From Carnegiea gigantea (taxonomy: Eukaryota; Streptophyta; Magnoliopsida; Caryophyllales; Cactaceae): a DNA stretch of 64,000 bases. Both the position numbers and the translations under genes were made by a program. The notes beneath the pieces are model-generated. The model saw only the letters and a program-made list of their open reading frames with translations, did no database searches and was not told where the DNA came from. Location: assembly GCA_029747015.1 (NCBI GenBank), contig JAKOGI010000430.1, forward strand, positions 45,001 to 109,000, written 5' to 3'. Of this stretch, positions 33,937 through 46,934 are shown piece by piece (the first letter of the stretch is position 1; each line of letters starts with the position of its first letter).

Positions 33937-34654
33937 TTAAGGAGATAAGGAAAAGGAAGTGAAAAACCGGAGCAAAGTACAGAGAAAATGAAACAGTAAC
34001 GGTCTTTTCGGAGGAGCGAGTGGAAACCAGCTCTTTTGCTTTCCTCCTCCTTTCTGCAGCCCTCCATTTTCATTCTTCCTACTCTCCTCTGTCTCCCCCT
34101 CTCTGAGAATTGAGACTCTCTCTCTCTTCTCCATTCTCTCTCTTCTTCCGGCGTCTCCTTCGGATCTATCTATCTACGCTGTACATCCTCACCTTCATCC
34201 CTTAATTACCCATCTCCCCCCTTTTCTCTCTATCTCTATCTCTAGCTCTCAATTGTCGGTGCCCATTGCCCCTTCTCGTCCTTCCACACCTCAAACTTCA
34301 TCTGGGAATTTCGCTCGTTTTCGAGAGCTCTTCCTAGAGCTCTCGATCGAGCTCTTTCATCGCCCATAATCTTTTTCCCACATTTATTTTTGACCTCGGT
34401 TATTGCCCGCCTCCCCCTTTTCTTGCCCGCAATCTGCTTCCGGTGTTCGGATTGAGGGCTGATTCGATTTTGGTTCAATTCATTCACTTTGATCTGTATT
34501 GAGGATTACAATCGTTTTCCCACATTGATTTTGACTTGGGTTTGTGTCGCCCACAATCCTTTTCTTGTTCCGAATAAGGGGTGATTAGTTTTGATTTGGG
34601 TTAAGGAAGGGAAAGGAGGAAAATCAATCAATCGATCAAGAGAGAGAGAGAGAA
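33937..34654 (+). promoter_or_regulatory. Promoter region and pyrimidine-rich leader of the ILK-family gene
   Basis: From 34040 to 34260 the plus strand is strongly CT-rich (for example CTCTCTCTCTCTTCTCC at 34113), a pattern frequent near plant transcription starts (Y patch). The leader ends with AATCAATCAATCGATCAAG and (AG)n directly before ATG 34655. No clear TATA box was seen at a fixed distance. No upstream ATG in good context was assigned; the transcription start is not determined. Confidence 0.5.
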
Positions 34655-37600
34655 ATGGAGATCGCAGCTCAATTGAAGCGAGGGATATCAAGGCAATTCT
34701 CCACGGGATCATTGAGGATACGATCGGGGAAATTCAGCTTAAGGAGACAATCATCGCTGGACCCACAAAGGAACAACATGAGATTCAGCTTTGGACGACA
34801 ATCATCGCTGGATCCGATTCGTCGGAACTGCGTTGAGGAGCCATTGACGGTGGTGCCTGAGAACCTTGATGCCACCATGCAGCTGCTCTTCCTGGCATGT
34901 AAAGGGGATGTCAAGGGTGTTCAGGATTTGCTTGATGAGGGAATTGATGTCAATAGCATTGATTTGGATGGTCGGACTGCTTTGCATATTGCTGCTTGTG
35001 AAGGTCATGTTGAGGTTGTCAAACTCTTGCTTAGTCGTAAGGCTAATATTGATGCTCGTGATAGATGGGGTAGTACGGTACTCAATTTTTCCACTCTCTG
35101 TCTTTCTCTTTCTTTGTGTGCTGATGGGAGTTTTGTTGCACAATAGCACGTGTTTACGCTTTTGGGATCTTTTCCACCTGATTATTGGTGCTAATTTAGG
35201 AAGAAAATTGACAATTAGGTGCTAGTTTGAATCAAAAAATATAACATGCTATTGTTTAAATTAAAAAAAAGAGAATAATAATAACTTGGTGCTTGTTTGG
35301 AAAAAAAGCTGATAATTTGGTGCCTGTTTGTGCTACGAACTTGTGTGTGTGTGTCTGTTTTCCAGCGTTTTGTTGTGGGCCCGGGGGGGAGGTCAGATTC
35401 AAACTTTAAAGATGTTGGGTGGTTTTTTCGCTCATTCTGTGTTTTTTTTTTTGGGGGGGGGGGGGTTTGGGGAATTTTCAAATTTTCTGGTTGGTTGTCC
35501 AACAAGGGTTCACTTGGATTGGGAAGCATATAAGAGATTGTCAGGAATTAATGGTGATTTGTTGCGTCAGTTGGGAAGTCAACTCCAGAGGCGGATTTTT
35601 GGGTCAGTTGGGAAGTCAATCACTTCCAACTGCTAACCCCTAATCCTAACTGCTCGTAATTGCTCTAACTGCTTCCAATTGCTAACAACCGCTCGAAGTT
35701 GCTCACATTATTTTACAAATGCTAATCAACTGGCTTACAACTGCTCACAACTGCTGATTACATCCGCTAATTGCTGATCACAACTGCTCCCAACAGCTGA
35801 CCACTCCTTGCAACTGCTGAAATGAACAGGCCTTAAAGGGTTGGAATTTGAAAATGCAGGCATCCCTTTCTCTCTATCCCATAAATGCATAGTGATATGT
35901 CTATAGCATCTGATGCCTGTCTTTGTTCGGATAGCGTTATTTAAATTTCTGAGTTTGCTGGGGTTGACTGGTTAGTGATTAATAGGATTGCGTAATGATT
36001 GGAAACCCTTTAGGGCATCCCCAACCCAAGTTCCATTTTTTGGAACTCAAACTTGCCACGTCAGCATGAGTTCCACTTGCATTCCATTCAATTTTTCAAC
36101 CAGTGGAACTCATTTCAGGAGAATTAAGTACATGGAGCCCACAATTTGAATTTAATTTATTAATTTTTATTTTTTATGTTGTGTTTGGGTTTTAACTTTT
36201 ATATCATGTGTGAATTTTATTTTTTTTTTAGAGTTATGAATATTTATTTTGTTGACATAAAATGTATAAATTGATTTTAATTTCCCCCCCTTTTTTTTTT
36301 TGTCTTTGTTGTCCCACAAGTTAAAAAAAAAAAGTTTGAAAGTACAATTCAATTTAAAACTAACACAAAGAAGAATCGCAATTAAAAATAAATTACAATA
36401 TGAAGATTGGAAATGTTCAAAAAAATTCATATTTTGGAAATCTATCCTGCCATATCAGCAAAAGTTTCAATTTTTTAGAACTCACATTCCTTCACTTCTC
36501 CATTTCATGAAACTCTAACTTAAATTAATCAATAAAATATTTATGATGGACCCACATAATAACATAAAACCTTTTTTTAATAACCTAAATAATATTTTTT
36601 AAGAAGGAAAAAAAAGAAAAACAAAAAACATTGCAACTGACCAATAAATGAAGGCACGCACGGGAGAACGCTCACAAGTTCCTCCCCGCGTAGCATGTGC
36701 AAAGCCAAACAATGGGTAGTTGCCAAGTGGCAGTGGGACCCGTGAAAGTGGAACGCAAGTCCTTGGCTGCTAATGCCCTTAGATGGTCCCTGCAAAACTT
36801 ATTGATTTGCACAATTCATATTCACAATGCTCCGCTTAGTGTTTTCTTATTTCTTACTGTTACTTAAGTGACCATTTGTGTGGCTGTTTCCATGTCCTGA
36901 CTTCCTCAGTTTAGTGTGAGAAAATCGAGTCTGATAAAGAATTTGTATCTTCCAGGCTGCTGCCGATGCTAAATACTATGGAAATATGGAAGTCTACAAC
37001 ATTTTGAAGGCTCGGGGTGCAAAAGCTCCTGTATTATCTGAACAGCATCCTCTTTTATTTCTTTCCTTATTTTTTTGGCTGTCTGTTTTTATCATACTGA
37101 AGAAGAGATATTGTTTTGTGATATCAGAAAACTAGGAAAACTCCAATGGCAGTTGCAAATCCCAAAGAAGTCCCTGAGTATGAACTTAATCCACTTGAGC
37201 TTCAAGTTCGGAGAGCTGATGGCATTGCAAAGGCACGTTCTTTTCTCCTTTACTGTCCGTTTTTTCAAACCCTTTTTTTGGGTTTTTGCCATCTACAGTA
37301 AATGGTTGACATTGTTTAAATACTGATTTGACTTGTCTCATTTTATTAGTTACCTTTCTTGGATAGTTGTGGGAAATATTCTTCTATATGCAACTTGATC
37401 GATTGTTGACGCAGAAACTAATTTGGAAAAATATCCTGCTGTTTCTAACTCCGAGTTTGTTTTGCTTGTGCACTGTAAATTTGAAGTTTTTCCAGGTCTA
37501 GATTCTGTATTTATTTTAATGCTTTGCGAGCAGGGCATTTTTAGCTTCATTTCTTACTTGTTACGTGAATGCCATCACTTCAGCTTCATTTCTGTATAAC

Positions 37601-40600
37601 TCCAGCCATTAGCCTTCCTAGTCTCGTCCCTCTTTTAACGATTGGTAGGTGTTGAAATCAGTTTTTGTTGCATCACAATTTTGGCTTCTGATCTTCTGTT
37701 TCTTCAAGTTGACATTCTCACTTCTCGTTGGCTTTTCATTTGATTTGTTGAAGCTTATTATTGTTTCTTACTTATCTTATTATTCCTTGGCAGGGAGTAT
37801 ATCAGGTAGCAAAGTGGAATGGTACCAAGGTTGCTGTGAAGATACTTGACAAGGAGAGCCACTCTGACCCAGAATCTATGTATTCCTCTGAATACTTTTC
37901 TCAATACAGAGTCCTGCTGGATTTGGAAACTCTTCCATTTTTATATCTCTCTTTGCCCTTCCAAGTGCCCCCTAATTTTATTTTGAAGCATCTGAAATAG
38001 GAACCTTCTTATGATAGAATCAAATGCTTGCTTAGATACAACTTGTTGAGTTTGCTCTGAGAGATCTGATTGATAATATGTCACCCTTATTGCATATCCA
38101 AATTTACTTTCTTTGCAGAAATGCTTTTAGATATGAGTTGACATTGCTGGAGAAGGTTCGTCATCCTAACGTCATTCAGTTCGTTGGAGCAGTAACCCAA
38201 AATATTCCCATGATGATTGTTGTAGAATATCATCCAAAGGTAATTCTGGTCTAACTCGTGATTGTAACGCTTTCAATGCTGTTCCCTCCCTCATAGCACA
38301 GTACTGACAAACTTGAAAATTTATATGGATCTGATTTATCTGTCATATCCTTATTTTTGTTTCTTGTAGATTGACATGTTTTTTTGCCTCCAGGGTGACT
38401 TGGGCTGCTATCTTCAAAAGAAAGGGCGTCTAGCACCATCCAAAACTTTGAGATTTGCTCTTGATATTGCAAGGTACAAACGATTGCTGGAAGATGGTCT
38501 GGGAGTTTAAGATTAGGTGCTGGAGGGGAGTAATCCTCCCATAGTCGCCTATGAGTTGTGTGTATTTATTTTCTACACTGTCCTGTCCTCACTTCTTCTT
38601 TATTCACTATCAGGGGTATTAATTGCCTCCATGAGTGCAAACCTGATCCGATCGTCCACTGTGATCTAAAGCCCAAGTAAGAGAACCATATGCAAAAGAG
38701 TGCCTTTTATAAATCTTCGGGATGATAGTATTATTCTTTAATAGTTGAAAATTTGGTAAGGTGCCAGAAATATTTTGCTCGATAATGCGGGACAATTGAA
38801 GGTGGCTGGATTCGGTTTGGTACGATTGTCAAAGATATCCGCTGATAAGTTCAAATTGGCAGATCCTGGAGTTTTTGTCGATCAATTAAGTATGTACTAT
38901 CAGTACAAGGAAACTGTGTCTATTTGTCATCGTACTTTAGCACTGATCATTGATCATGGCCAAATGATTCATAAATGTGTAGTGATGATTCTGATGAACA
39001 TTTTTACAAACTAAGCGGAAGGAAACTGTTTTTGTAATGTGAGATATTCTTGTAAGAAAGTTAATCCAGTTGAGGAAATTGTTGTTCTTCTCTCACCATG
39101 ACTCTTTTTGATTTATGATTCAGGTGTATACACAGCTCCTGAGCTCTACAAAGATGAAATATTTGACAAGAGCGTGGATGCATTCTCCTTCGCTATTATT
39201 CTTTATGAGGTATTATGTTCTTTTAATATGGTTATTGGTGCATCCAAACAGCATATGCAGTGACGCTGTCGAACCTCTTACTATAACTCTGGCTTATGCT
39301 CAGTTCACGCATGTTACATGAAAGAGAGATTTCTTTTTTTTGGGGGGGGGGGGGGACATGTAGAGATGCTTTCTTCGTTCATGAATCAGCATGTCAGATG
39401 AGACATGCTTGTTTACTTGTGATTCTGTGTCCATTTCTCCTTTGAGACTAATTATTCATGAACAGATGAACTCTCATGTGTCAGGCAATCTTTCTTGTCT
39501 TTTTGTGTGTGAGTATGGTTGTTTTGACATGTATTGTAAGGTGCCTGTTGGCAAGCATGGCTATTCTCATCACAGTGAACATTTGGCCAAATCTTGCAAG
39601 TTATGAGAACAAAGAATTGCTATTCCATATTACACCAAAGGATATATAATTTTTTTTTGGGCATGTATCAGTAGTTCTCCTTCAATCTTTGTCCATATTG
39701 GATGGTTGTGAACCTGTGGCACTCTCACCCGAGGGAGAACGATATTGGTAATGATTTTCTCTAAAATTCGTGGGGATGGGATGATGGTCAGTTATATGGT
39801 TGAGGATTCTCAAGCCAGGATGGCATTAGCTTTCATGACTTAATGATTCCACTACGTTTCGGGCTAATCTTGCAATTTGCAAGTAGTAAACCAGATGCCT
39901 TTGGTTTTATCTTAATCTTAAGCTATTAAGATATGGAAAAGGATGAATTGAGATGTGATCATTGTTGCTTCTGCAAAATAGTTTGAATTTGCTTCGTAAC
40001 TCACCTGTATAATTTTCCTCTTGCCTTAGATGATTGAGGGTATCCAACCTTTCCACCCAAAGCCCGCTGAAGAAGCCATGAAGCATATGTGCATAGAAGG
40101 AAAGAGACCACCACCTAAAAAGTTGAAAGGTTACCCAGCAGACTTAAGGGAGTAAGTTCCTCTCATGCGGCAATGCCTGGCACAAGTGTTTCTACAGTTT
40201 GATAGCTGTCAGCCATCTGTTAAGCATTCTAATTTTTGCTTATCTATTTAGACAGTAATCTCTACTTTACAGTCCTTGTGTGTCTTTCTGTAGCCTGTAT
40301 GATATAGTCAGCTTGACTGGTGGAGGAATTATCAATTAAGCTGTACTAATAATTGATTTCAACATGGTACAATTTTTTTTTCTTTTTTTTTTTTGGTTTT
40401 CTTTTTTTGGGGGGAGGGGGGTCTAAGTCCATTACTTTTGGCTCCATCAAAAAGGATTTTGTGTGTGCATATGTGTGCTTGTGTTGAAGAGCATCATGAC
40501 TGCACTCACTACCACTGCTAGCCAAGAGTTTAGCTCAACCTGTTTCCTTTACAGTCTGTTGGAAACTGCCTGTGTAGTCCTTGCTTCCTTAAGGATTAAC

Positions 40601-41290
40601 ACCCAATCTCTTCATATGTTTTGGTTGACTAGCAAGTCAAGTTAGCATATTTCAGAACAATTTGGTTATTGCGCTTCCATTCTAAACTTAGATCACTTAC
40701 AAAGATTAGATTGGAAAAGTAGATTATTTTTGCTTGCATGAATTCCTCAACTTGGCTGATTCCCTGTAAGAATTTGTATAAAATTGCTGTTTGATTGCTG
40801 GTGTATCAGCACATCGCTGATTTTGTTTTATTACTACTACATTTTTGTGCCAAAACCAAACAGTGGTAAGGTACCTCTGGTTTACCACTTATTAATATTT
40901 CAAATCAAACCACTGGCCTGAGGTACGGAGTTAAGATGCATTTCAGGTAATTCATGTCTTGAGATTTATTTTAATCAGTCAAGTATCGAAGTGATGTGAG
41001 TGCAACCTCAAGGCATAGATATGTGTCTATCGACACCATGCTGAGCCCCCCCCCCCCAAAAAAAAAAAAAAGAAAATCCCAAGAAACCCCAGAATAAAAC
41101 AAAATTCTCATTATTTATCTGAAAACTAATTCCATTCACGTGCAAACATAGGTTAATTGAAGCATGTTGGAGCACTGACCCTGCCGCTAGACCAACTTTT
41201 TCAGAGATCATTGTACGCTTGGACAGAGTAGTTGCCAACGGCTCTAAACAAGGATGGTGGAAAGACACTTTCAAGCTTCCCTGGTTATAA
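34655..41290 (+). CDS. ILK: Integrin-linked kinase (ILK) family protein: ankyrin repeats plus RAF-like kinase
   Basis: Eleven exons: 34655-35077, 36956-37030, 37128-37232, 37794-37879, 38119-38239, 38394-38473, 38614-38676, 38768-38889, 39124-39209, 40030-40151, 41152-41290; 1422 nt, 473 residues, all phases consistent. Residues 1-60: basic, Ser-rich, with two RQSSLDP motifs. About 72-165: ankyrin repeats (DGRTALHIAACEGH, NIDARDRWG). Kinase about 195-455: VAVK Lys217, HCDLKPKN with Asp314, GFG at 332-334 replacing DFG, APE 363-365, C-terminus KQGWWKDTFKLPWL. This is the plant ILK group of RAF-like MAPKKKs, cytosolic or membrane-associated kinases linked in Arabidopsis to immunity and ion/osmotic stress; that role is by homology. 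Intron 3 starts GC. Paralogue assignment (ILK1 or a sibling) is undecided. Confidence 0.93.
35620..35830. repeat. AACTGCT-type degenerate short repeat in kinase intron 1
   Basis: Words such as CAACTGCT, AATTGCT, AACCGCT and CAACTGCTC recur more than a dozen times at about 10-20 bp spacing, ending in GAACAGGCCTTAAA. It may be the decayed interior of a MITE (the end GGCCTGTTC reads inwards from 35834), but the left end is uncertain (about 35216-35325, where TTGGTGCTTGTTTG-like phrases occur three times). Confidence 0.5.
36013..36778. mobile_element. Tourist-like MITE in kinase intron 1 (766 bp)
   Basis: The left end GGGCATCCCCAACCCAAG and the right end read on the minus strand (GGGCATTAGCAGCCAAGG) are inverted copies. 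TTA flanks it at 36010-36012 and 36779-36781. Non-coding. It accounts for much of the 1.9-kb intron 1. Confidence 0.78.
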
Positions 41291-43100
41291 AGGGTGGAAG
41301 ACGAAGGGCACACAAAGTCTGAGCTGGTATGTGTTGATCCTCAATGTTGAATAGTGAATTGAGTCTACAGTTTTTTACACTATAAATAATCTCTCTGGGA
41401 AATAGTTTCATGTCCAAATAACAACTCCGTTTCAAAACGAATTAATTTTTTTGTTTGTTTACGTTGTCTTGAAATAATTGTCCACTTTCCTTCTCAAATG
41501 GGATGAGCTAATGATTTCGTTACCAAACTAAATACCCTGTGACTCAGCGTTAAGTACAAGCAAATTTTTCTCTATACATCATGCTCTGTGACATTCCTCC
41601 AATTGCAAGCTTTCTGCTGTACATTACCAAAAGTTAGCAAGCTCTATATTTGCAATTTAATTTGCTGTAATTCTTCCTTAGTCTTGTGCCTTCCCTGAGG
41701 CAACCTGCCATTTCCCTCACACCATATAGAATATCGATCAGCTGCATAATCGGCTATGACAATACTTCTCAAAATTCTTCGTTTAATGCCTTTTTAGCAA
41801 CCATCTGTGCGTACGTGTGATGTTAGATGCAGGACATCTCCCTCTCAATCAATCAATCAACTATATGGATATCCTCCACATGCTTGAACTGCCCGCAGCT
41901 AGTCGCACCTGGAATTCTATTATGCAATAGAATCCACAAAACGATAGAATGCTTGGGCACATTTAATCTATATCGAGCTATAATATCCCAATCACAGTTC
42001 CGAACATCGTCCAGAAGCCACATATGGCCACTGTGTGCTACATAACCATGTTTGGTATGTCTTCAAGTTCAAATCATGATTAAAACATTCTTTATGTTTC
42101 TCTTTGACTCTGCTGATTTTCTTAAAGTACCGACAACTATCAATAGCTGGCTTATTATGCGATAATTCTTTCCAAGAAAAGTACATGCCATCTGAAAACA
42201 GGAAGTGATTTAACACCTTGTAGACTTTGTCCTCCCATGATTTGAATGCTTTATTAAATAGGACGTTTTGAAGCTTCGTTGCCTATTTTAGTATCGTGAT
42301 TACTGAAGGGGTATTAAAAAGAGCTGAAAAGCTGTGTTATCATTGCACTGGGTAAGATTTATGTAAAAAAATATTCTGTTTGGATTCGGATCTAAGTATC
42401 TGAATGGAGAATTGTTTTCCTCTTTTAGGAGTCCGACTCGCCATCTGCTGAATGGTTTGCATGATTGGTCTGATAAAATGATATGGTCCTACCTACATTT
42501 TTGGGAGCATTGAGTCTGTGGATGAGTACTTAAGGTGATCTTGGAGTCTGAAACTCTGAATGACATAGTTGACAGAGCATCCCCCGCCCCCCTTCTGCCC
42601 AAAAATGGTCTTTAAGCAACAAGGGACTAGCGACTATAATTTCTTTGAATTTGTACAGTGGAGGGAAGCATAACTCCGCAAGTAACTATATGTATTTTCT
42701 TTCGGCTTTTTCGACGGTATATCTAATTATGAGATCAAGAATTAAGTGGTATTTTTGTCTCTCCAAGGAGGAAGCTTGTTGCCTGGCAGGAGATGGTAAG
42801 GACGTCTGCGTGGAAGACCCAAATGATGACAATCAAATTTTGGAGTTTTCGCATTGAAGTTGTTGTGAAAACATACTATGATGAGAGAAAAATGGGAATG
42901 AATGGGATGAATCTGTTAACGGCATTGCTTCTGTCACTTGAGCTTGTTGGTCTGCTTCTATCCTTCTGAGTGTTGTCCTCTGTTTGGAAAGGGCTGGAAC
43001 AGTTTCTTTCCATGTATATTGTGTGTGAAATCCGAATATAGTAAGCCGTTTATTATTGTTGACTGTACAAATAATTAAGCATCTAAAACTGGCATCTAAA
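41291..43100 (+). other. 3' untranslated region of the kinase gene, possibly with an intron
   Basis: After the TAA, GAGCTG/GTATGTGTTG at 41321-41336 is a good donor and CCTCTTTTAG/GAGTCC at 42428 a good acceptor, so a 3' UTR intron (about 41327-42428) is plausible. AATAAT-like signals occur near 43065. No protein is supported here. Confidence 0.35.
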
Positions 43101-44609
43101 AGTGGATCATGTTTTCTGCTGTCAGCCCTTTTCGAATCCTGATTTTCCCTGGATTTTTTGGGGCATCTTACCATTGCATTTGCCAACAATCACACCATGA
43201 CGATTTTTGAGGCTAATTATTGTTAATCACTTGGTGGAATACGCACTTTAACTCTCATTTTCACTGACTGCTGAAGGTAACGGGGCCTAAACCTCCTAAT
43301 TAACCAAAACAGTAATTAGGACATGATTACACATTTAAATTGGCATTTTAGAGTAGAATTTTTAAGGTATTGCATGGCAAAAGAAAATAAAGGAATGTAG
43401 GTGCTTCAATCACTTTTAATACACCAATGAAAGGTATTCAGATTTGACACTAACGTGATGCAACCTAACTAAATGAAAAGTCTTTGCATAAAAATGTAAG
43501 AACTTGAAAGTTAAACTAAACATGTTGAAAATGGCTGACTTATAATTTTTCCCACTATGATAAGCTATCTGGCATCTTGCAAATTTGACACAAATAAATA
43601 CAATTCTAAATTTCAGACAGAATAAAACTTCACTGTAAACATTCCAAATTGAAACATGGTGAACGCTTACCTTTTCTTGTATCGGTGTTTTCCATCAGTA
43701 CAAAATGGGGAAGAGATCGATAGATTTATCGTACACTTCCTCGAAAGGGAGATGTATGCTCATCTAATGCAGACTTTTTGGAGGAGAATAATAGCTTAAA
43801 AGGATGCTTGCACTCAAGACATCGAAAACCATTGGAGATCTAGGCTGGGATCTTGAGATGATTCATCCCATGAACATCAGACAAAGATGAAATAGATAAC
43901 AACAAAACAAATCAACACAAATCAAACATAGATTCCTATGCTATTGCATGAGATAGACTTGAATAATACAATAAATAAGTCTCATAATTGGAGAGACAAC
44001 ACATTCAAATTACCAAACTATAAAAAAAAGATAATCTACACACTAAAAACTAAAAGAAAGTAACGCAAGAAGAGATCGAAAAACATTCAAAAGATGGTTG
44101 TGTTCGGCCTATCAGCAACATTGAAAATCACACGCCAAAAAGCGCAACGAAGTTGCTTCGAGGGTGGGTGCAGTTTTTCACGGTACTGTAATTCTCAAAA
44201 ATTATTGGCTTATTTGTGATGTTAACTTTTATTAGTGCAAATGTAACTTATCTAGGGAATAATGTTTCTGACCAAAAGGTCAAAAACCACATTAGCATCG
44301 GTATCACAATTTCGCAGTTTTTGCTAAAAATGTTAATGAGCTATCTAAAGTATTCAAAAATATCAATTAACTTGGTCAATCATAAATGTCACCAAACTTT
44401 TCAAAATATAGCAAATAACAAATGTCATTATGATAGTGGCATTTTTGTTACTTTCTGAAAATTAACCACTATTTTCTATATTTAGGCAAGTTCAATGAGA
44501 TTTTAACCGAAAGATTATAATATTTTACAATATTTTAAATAGTTTAGTGATAATTTTAAATAGGCTCTCCATAATTTCGTAGTGAGAAGTATTCTTGATA
44601 GATGAGTCG
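43101..44609. other. Gene-free DNA between the kinase gene and the MULE
   Basis: No coding exon or recognisable repeat could be supported. An open frame at 44216-44458 has no family features. Confidence 0.4.
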
Positions 44610-44780
44610 ATGGCTGTATCTACCCCCAAGTTATCAAGGTATATCCATTTTATCACTATGTTTTTTTTAAAACCCTCCGTGTCACTATCTTCTTATTTTG
44701 GATTCCAAGGTACCACTGGACAACCTGAAGACCTCTTTAGCCAGTAAAAACCATTTTTTGTTTTTTTTAAATAGTTTGCT
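44610..44780 (+). repeat. Left MULE terminal inverted repeat
   Basis: Starts ATGGCTGTATCTACC at the outer edge. Its reverse complement contains AAGAAGATAGTGACACGGAG and TAAAATGGATATACCTTGAT, matching AAGAAGACAGTGACATGGAG and TAAAATGGGTACAATTTGAT of the right copy. Confidence 0.75.
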
Positions 44781-46619
44781 TTTGAAAATTTAATGCCCAT
44801 CTCCTTTCCCTCCTTTTTAATTCCAATGCAACCCCCTCCACCCCCCTCCTTTCCCTGCTCGCTGCTACTTCCCCCCTTCCCTACTAATGGCTTCCATCTT
44901 CATTGCCCAAATGTTCTTCACCAAAAGGAAGTTTTTTCTTTAAAAAAAAAATTGCTAAAAATCCACCCTTACCGTGAGATTAAAAAAAGGAAATTAAAAA
45001 AATAAAACTAGCAAGAAAACATCCCTCTAAAAAAAATCATCCTCCTCAATTCAGAAGACCACCCTCTCCCCCTTCCTTTGCTACTACCTTTCTCCTGCAT
45101 CTGAATATTCACACCAAAAAGGATTTTTAAAGAGAAAATAGGGTAATAGGGGTTCTCCATTTGGTTACTCGTCAAGCTTCATGACCACAAAAGATAAATT
45201 ATATTAAATCACACTACAAAGCTACTTCAAAAGGTTTAGGAGCACAAAAAATTGTCGACATTCACATAATCATCTTAGTATGATCTTGCTATTGCTACTC
45301 ATCTTTAGATAAGCAAAATTAGTCCATGCACATTGATTAAGCATAGTTTCCATCCCTGCCCCCCCCCCCAAAAAAAAACCACAAAGGCTTGGCCATGAAA
45401 GATGGCATAATTCACAATAAGCAAAATTTATGTTTTCTTGGGCTTTTTTTTACTTGAAGGAGTTGCATGCTCTTTGCCTTTGAATGAGGTTTCTATAGAT
45501 GCTTATTTGCTTGGTCTGGGGCTTCGGGCAATCTAGATGAATGACAAGAATAAGAGGTAAAGAGGTAATTAGTCATACAAAAATATTAGCGAAAGGATAT
45601 TGATTTGCTAAAATATAGGTTCAAACCTGAGGTGTGGGAACCATTATAATCCTGTTGGACTCAGAGCATGGAACTGGAGCTCTAATGGTGTGAAAATTAT
45701 GCAAACACATCAACTAATACTCAAACATTCAAGTATTCAACAATCAAGTCATTTTGACATTATTTATATTCCCCTTTCAATAACAAAAGGCTTGTGCCAA
45801 TAATTCTCATACTCACCTAAAATGATGTGGTTTTTCCTATTCTTGTTGATTCGATAAAGTGAATTCTTGCAGCTTGCACAGATGATGTTTTGGCCTGGGG
45901 CTGCTGCACAGAGGATTTTGCTGCTAGTGTAAAACATGCTCCTCCTCTTTTAATCTAAATTTCAAATTTTAAAGTTTGTCAAGAAATCAAAAATACATTT
46001 GATCTACAAAAAAAAGCTTCCCAACAAATACATTTCAAAATCAAGAAAACACAATCACATATAAGATGGATTTGTCAAGCAACCAGTAGCTTCTGTCGAG
46101 TACTTGTTGGTGGCATTAGAGTTGCGGCGCCTTGTGATGTTATGTTTGTGGTTGACATCTGACCAAGATAAATAAATAAAAAAACACAACAATGAGCTCC
46201 TTTATTCATCTTTTTTTTAAAAAAAGAGTAAAGACTCTCAAATATCATTTCATAACTTAAAGAAATTGACCTGAGATAAGGGTGGTAATAAAGGTCCCGA
46301 ATCTTGTGAGGCTATAGTAGGGCCTTCGCTAATTTGGACCAATATTAAGTTAAATGACTAATTTGATAATCATTTCAAGATTTTTTATTTTAAACTTGTT
46401 CAGATTCTGCTGCTGCTGTGATGTAACTTGTTGTTGTTGCATCCTGCGAGAAAGTAGTGATGCTTGCTGAAATTGAGAAAGTGATACTTCAATAGTGGAC
46501 AGGCCATGATCAGTAAGTGGTGCTCTGTCAGTATTGCTTGCTGATTCTTTACTCGTCTACAAGCATTTGTTGCACCAAATAGGATTGATTCAGAACAGAA
46601 CACATGTAGCCTTGAATGT

Positions 46620-46934
46620 GTGGAACTTCTTTTTTTTTGGGGGGGGGGGACAAACCACGCACCTTGCATGTTTTCTTTGTGTGTCCAACTCCACCATACT
46701 TTGAACACGTATGCTTCTGGCCTTTCCTGGACACTTGATCAGTTCCACATCTTTTGCTTCTTCTGCAACTACTCTCCCCTTCTTCAGGCCTCCTCTTAAA
46801 TGCTAGATTCTTCTTTGTGTCCTTGAACTCTGGAGGGTGGATTTGGACTGCTACTTGTTCCCATTAATTTCTTCCATTGATGGGAATTATTGTACATGCA
46901 TATGCCTTCTTTTACTTCTCAATTGAGTAGTAGT
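46620..46934 (-). pseudogene. MuDR-type transposase, C-terminal part beyond the LTR insertion
   Basis: Reading on from the 5-bp duplication, the frame gives YSIEK, a TAA where the family has Tyr or Met, then KAYACTIIPING, a basic stretch with HPPEFKD and RRPEEGES, and the terminal zinc knuckle TCSKYGGVGHTKKTC. In this CCHC motif the second Cys is Tyr. This is the typical MULE tail, and joins exactly in frame with the part at 50771 once the LTR element and one duplication are ignored. After the knuckle the frame runs into a poly-Pro/Lys artefact from the C11A tract. Confidence 0.8.

Noticed and set aside
34242..34487. Minus-strand frame with basic residues upstream of the kinase gene
   Set aside because: It is the complement of the pyrimidine-rich leader; no homology.
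35297..35643. Overlapping frames with poly-Gly/poly-Phe
   Set aside because: They translate the T-run/G-run tract in kinase intron 1.
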